Of a stretch of 28,038 nt of DNA, positions 25,345 to 28,038 are shown one piece after another. Origin of the DNA: Perkinsus chesapeaki (Eukaryota > Perkinsozoa > Perkinsida > Perkinsidae). The number at the start of each line of letters is the position of its first letter. Within the stretch, counting starts at the first letter, position 1. The position numbers were made by a program, and so were the translations under genes. Where the stretch lies: NCBI GenBank assembly GCA_013115145.1, contig JAAPAO010000483.1:1-28038 (forward strand), in the 5' to 3' direction. Under the pieces are notes generated by a model, which was given only the letters and a program-made list of their open reading frames with translations, made no database searches and was not told where the DNA came from.

Positions 25345-27309
25345 GTCGACTTCTTCAACAGTGGGACCAGAGCTTGCACCACCAGTTGCACCGGCACCAG
25401 GAGCTGCACCACCGGGAGCAGCACCAGGAGCGGCACCAGCTTCACCAGCGGCACCCTGGTAGACCTTCATCATGATGGGATTGACAACTGCCTCAACCTC
25501 CTTCTGCTTTGCTTCAAACTCTTCCTTCTCACCGAGCTGATTCCTATCCAACCATGAGAGTGCATCATCGACGGCCTTCTCAATGGCAGATTTGTCATCA
25601 CTCGAAAGCTTGTCCTTGAACTTCTCGTCCATTAGAGTATTCTTGACGCTGAAGCAGTAGTTCTCAAGAGCATTCTTAGCCTCAACCTTCTCCTTATTGG
25701 ATTCATCCTCAGCCTTGTACTTTTCAGCTTCATTAACCATACGGTCAATATCAGACTGTGATAGACGGCCCTTTTCATTGGTAATGGTAATCTTGTTACT
25801 CTTACCAGTGGACTTATCTTGAGCACTCACGTTAAGGATACCATTGGCATCGATATCGAAAGTAACCTCAATCTGAGGAACACCACGAGGAGCTGGAGGA
25901 ATACCCTCAAGCTGGAACTTGCCCAAAAGGTTGTTATCCTTAGTCATAGCACGCTCACCCTCAAAGACCTGAATCAAGACACCGGGCTGATTATCAGCGT
26001 AGGTAGTGAAGGTTTGAGTCTTCTTAGTAGGAATAGTTGTGTTACGCTCAATCAATTTGGTCATAACACCACCAGCAGTCTCAAGACCAAGAGATAGAGG
26101 AGTCACATCCAACAACAATAGATCCTGAACTTGACTTGATCCTTCACCGGTTAAGATAGCAGCCTGAACAGCAGCACCATAGGCGACAGCCTCATCGGGG
26201 TTGATGGACTTGGCTGGCTCTTTACCATTGAAGAAATCCTTGATCATAGACTGGACCTTAGGGATACGAGTTGAACCACCAACAAGAACGATCTCATCGA
26301 CACCCTTCTTGTCAATACCAGAATCCTTAAGAACCTTCTCAACAGGTCCCATAGTGTTACGGAAGAGATCCATGTTGAGTTCCTCGAAACGTGCACGAGA
26401 AAGAGTGCAATTGTAGTCAACACCCTCATAAAGGGAATCAATCTCAATAGTGGCCTGGGTGGAAGAAGATAGAGTCCTCTTAGCACGCTCGCATTGAGTA
26501 CGCAGACGACGCATAGCCCTCTGGTTACCCTCAATGCTCATACCACGATTCTTACGCTTGAAATCTTGCATGCAGAAATCAAGGATACGATTATCAAAAT
26601 CTTCACCACCAAGATGAGTATCACCAGCAGTGGCCTTAACCTCAAAGATACCATCTTCAATAGTCAAGAGGGAGACATCGAAGGTTCCTCCACCAAGATC
26701 GTAGATAAGGACGTTCTTCTCACCCTGACCCTTCTTATCGAGACCATAAGCAATAGCAGCTGCAGTGGGCTCGTTGATGATACGAAGGACATTGAGACCA
26801 GCAATGGAACCAGCATCCTTAGTAGCCTGTCTCTGGGAATCATTGAAGTAGGCGGGGACGGTAATAACGGCATCCTTAACCTTACCACCAAGGAATGCCT
26901 CAGCGGTCTCCTTCATGTAACCAAGGACCATAGAAGAGATCTCCTCAGCATGGAACTGCTTGAGCTCACCCTTGTAGTGGACCTCAATAATCGGCTTATC
27001 ATCAGAGCCTCTAACAACCTTGAATGGCCACATCTTCATATCGTGCTGGACAACCGGATCATCGTACTTACGACCAATAAGTCGTTTGGCATCGAAGACG
27101 GTGTTCTCGGGGTTTCTAGCAACCTGATTCTTAGCGGCATCACCGACTAACCTTTCGGTATCAGTAAATGCCACATAAGAAGGTGTAGTTCGATTACCCT
27201 GATCATTGGCTATGATCTCAACGGCATCGTTCTTCCATACACCAACACATGAGTATGTAGTACCAAGATCAATTCCAATAGCAGGTACTTTATTAGAAGA
27301 TGACGACAT
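25342..27309 (-). CDS. HSP70: cytosolic HSP70 chaperone
   Basis: 655 aa, single exon, ATG at 27309. ATP-dependent chaperone that binds exposed hydrophobic peptides with J-protein and exchange-factor partners. The three HSP70 signatures are present: IDLGTTYS at 13-20, [14 protein letters not shown] near 207-220 and [11 protein letters not shown] near 345-355. The substrate domain has [18 protein letters not shown], followed by a helical lid. The tail is rich in Gly/Ala/Pro and ends EEVD, which marks the cytosolic form that binds TPR co-chaperones. There is no signal or transit peptide. Codon choice is far more restricted than in the permeases (Lys almost always AAG), as expected for high expression. 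It belongs to a tandem array, because another copy's stop lies at the window end. I saw no clear heat-shock element upstream. Confidence 0.98.
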   Translation of the reverse strand: MSSSSNKVPAIGIDLGTTYSCVGVWKNDAVEIIANDQGNRTTPSYVAFTDTERLVGDAAKNQVARNPENTVFDAKRLIGRKYDDPVVQHDMKMWPFKVVRGSDDKPIIEVHYKGELKQFHAEEISSMVLGYMKETAEAFLGGKVKDAVITVPAYFNDSQRQATKDAGSIAGLNVLRIINEPTAAAIAYGLDKKGQGEKNVLIYDLGGGTFDVSLLTIEDGIFEVKATAGDTHLGGEDFDNRILDFCMQDFKRKNRGMSIEGNQRAMRRLRTQCERAKRTLSSSTQATIEIDSLYEGVDYNCTLSRARFEELNMDLFRNTMGPVEKVLKDSGIDKKGVDEIVLVGGSTRIPKVQSMIKDFFNGKEPAKSINPDEAVAYGAAVQAAILTGEGSSQVQDLLLLDVTPLSLGLETAGGVMTKLIERNTTIPTKKTQTFTTYADNQPGVLIQVFEGERAMTKDNNLLGKFQLEGIPPAPRGVPQIEVTFDIDANGILNVSAQDKSTGKSNKITITNEKGRLSQSDIDRMVNEAEKYKAEDESNKEKVEAKNALENYCFSVKNTLMDEKFKDKLSSDDKSAIEKAVDDALSWLDRNQLGEKEEFEAKQKEVEAVVNPIMMKVYQGAAGEAGAAPGAAPGGAAPGAGATGGASSGPTVEEVD

Positions 27310-27882
27310 AGTGTATTTTAAATTCTAGCAAATGAATGAAATGAAACTGTTTGATGTATTGAATGTCTGAAAATAGCAGCCTTATTGTGCATCGCTAAAG
27401 GGGGACACTTTTGTGTTCATGTCATCTCAGCGTAAGATCCTCCAAGGTAAAGCTCGTAACTTTTCAACACCACTCATCGAGCAAGAGGCCTCCGAGAGAG
27501 GAAGGACAGGGTAAAGGCTTGCAATTGAAGGTCCAAATCGAATGCCCACCTTAGACATGTATTCCGAAAAATGAGTGGAGAGACTTATGGATTTATCCTT
27601 CAGGCATTTACCAATATGTGAAGTTCACTAGATTCCACTAGTGCCTTCTATACCAAAATGATATTATGACTACACGCATTTGTATTCGTTTTTAGTCCTC
27701 GCATCGTCACTTTTCTCTTCAGTGAAATCAAACGCGAGAGCTAGTGTTACTTATGACGAGGGATGTGTTCATTCTACGTGACATGGGATACTCTCGAGAA
27801 ATCGACAATCGATCGAAATAAGACCATCTTGACACGGATCTATCTTTTCCCATCCAACTACTAACTCAACAAAAACGGATCC
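27310..27882 (-). promoter_or_regulatory. HSP70 upstream region
   Basis: These 573 bp separate the HSP70 ATG from the 3' UTR of the next copy and must hold the promoter or processing signals. A TTTGCTAG acceptor-like site lies 15 bases before the ATG on the minus strand. I found scattered GAA and TTC triplets but no regular array of alternating GAA/TTC with 2-nt spacing, so no heat-shock element can be claimed. No gene is present. Confidence 0.45.
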
Positions 27883-28038
27883 TAAATAACGCAGTATCGA
27901 ACTGGGTATTTATTGTGTATATATCAGTTACCACTAGAAGGAATTGCCTTCAGTGGTTGAGTGAAATTAAATAATTAATAATCAATGGTGTATTGGATAT
28001 AGCTCAGTACACATTAGTAATAAAGTGCTCTTTGTTTA
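27883..28038 (-). repeat. HSP70 3' UTR, copy B of the 156-bp direct repeat
   Basis: 152 of 156 positions match 25189-25344. The stem-loop and the AATAAA are both kept; the differences lie at the loop-proximal A/G and just beyond the stem. Confidence 0.9.
28036..28038 (-). CDS. HSP70: stop codon of the next HSP70 copy (partial gene)
   Basis: The plus-strand TTA at the window end aligns exactly with the TAA stop of the complete HSP70 (25342-25344) at the end of a near-identical 3' UTR. The rest of this second HSP70 should lie beyond the window on the same strand. Confidence 0.8.
   Translation of the reverse strand, partial: 

Noticed and set aside
26494-27150. 218-codon plus-strand ORF opposite HSP70
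   Set aside because: It is the antisense shadow of a strongly codon-biased gene; its Thr/Ser/Leu-rich content follows from HSP70 codons.
27310-27882. Heat-shock elements upstream of HSP70
   Set aside because: Only isolated GAA/TTC triplets; no run of three or more alternating units with the required 2-nt spacing.

Overview
The window is nuclear DNA of a eukaryote. It shows GT-AG introns, a cytosolic HSP70 ending in EEVD, long gene-poor spacers and no operon-like packing. The HSP70, the multicopy amino-acid permeases and the small introns fit an alveolate protist, and Perkinsus is my best guess. That rests on protein style, not on a search.

Layout: (1) 292-1563, 8450-9721, 11676-12932 and 15683-16954 are four minus-strand copies of one amino-acid/auxin permease-family gene; three encode exactly 423 aa and one 418 aa. 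They share sharply bounded blocks of near-identity, as left by gene conversion. (2) Between copies 1 and 2, on the plus strand, lie two tandem GNAT acetyltransferase genes (3314-4386 and 4582-5287). Each has three exons, encodes 204 aa and has an N-terminal membrane segment. (3) 16955-23935 is about 7 kb without a convincing gene. (4) 23936-25024 (minus) encodes a 362-aa protein I do not recognise. (5) 25342-27309 (minus) encodes HSP70. The last three bases of the window are the stop codon of a second HSP70 copy with an almost identical 3' UTR, so the window enters a tandem HSP70 array with a 2694-bp repeat.

The most unusual content is in the spacers. About 28 short loci share one architecture: a hexamer X, one base, its reverse complement X', one base, then X again. 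The two dyad axes are always exactly 7 nt apart. At most loci each linker base is the complement of the base flanking the opposite end. The result is that an 8-bp word W has become W-like / W-inverted / W-like with a net gain of 14 bp. X differs from locus to locus. Two ~90-bp repeats near 22.6-22.8 kb differ by exactly such a 14-bp block, so the structure was gained or lost as a unit. Sixteen loci crowd into 20.6-23.95 kb. One overlaps the 3' end and stop codon of the 362-aa gene. Longer hairpins with a one-base centre, and a nested 39-bp inverted repeat at 7411-7594, may be related. I know of no described element or mutation process that leaves this signature.

The permease genes would serve amino-acid transport and the GNATs small-molecule or protein acetylation near a membrane. 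HSP70 is a housekeeping chaperone. No functional link between the groups is visible.
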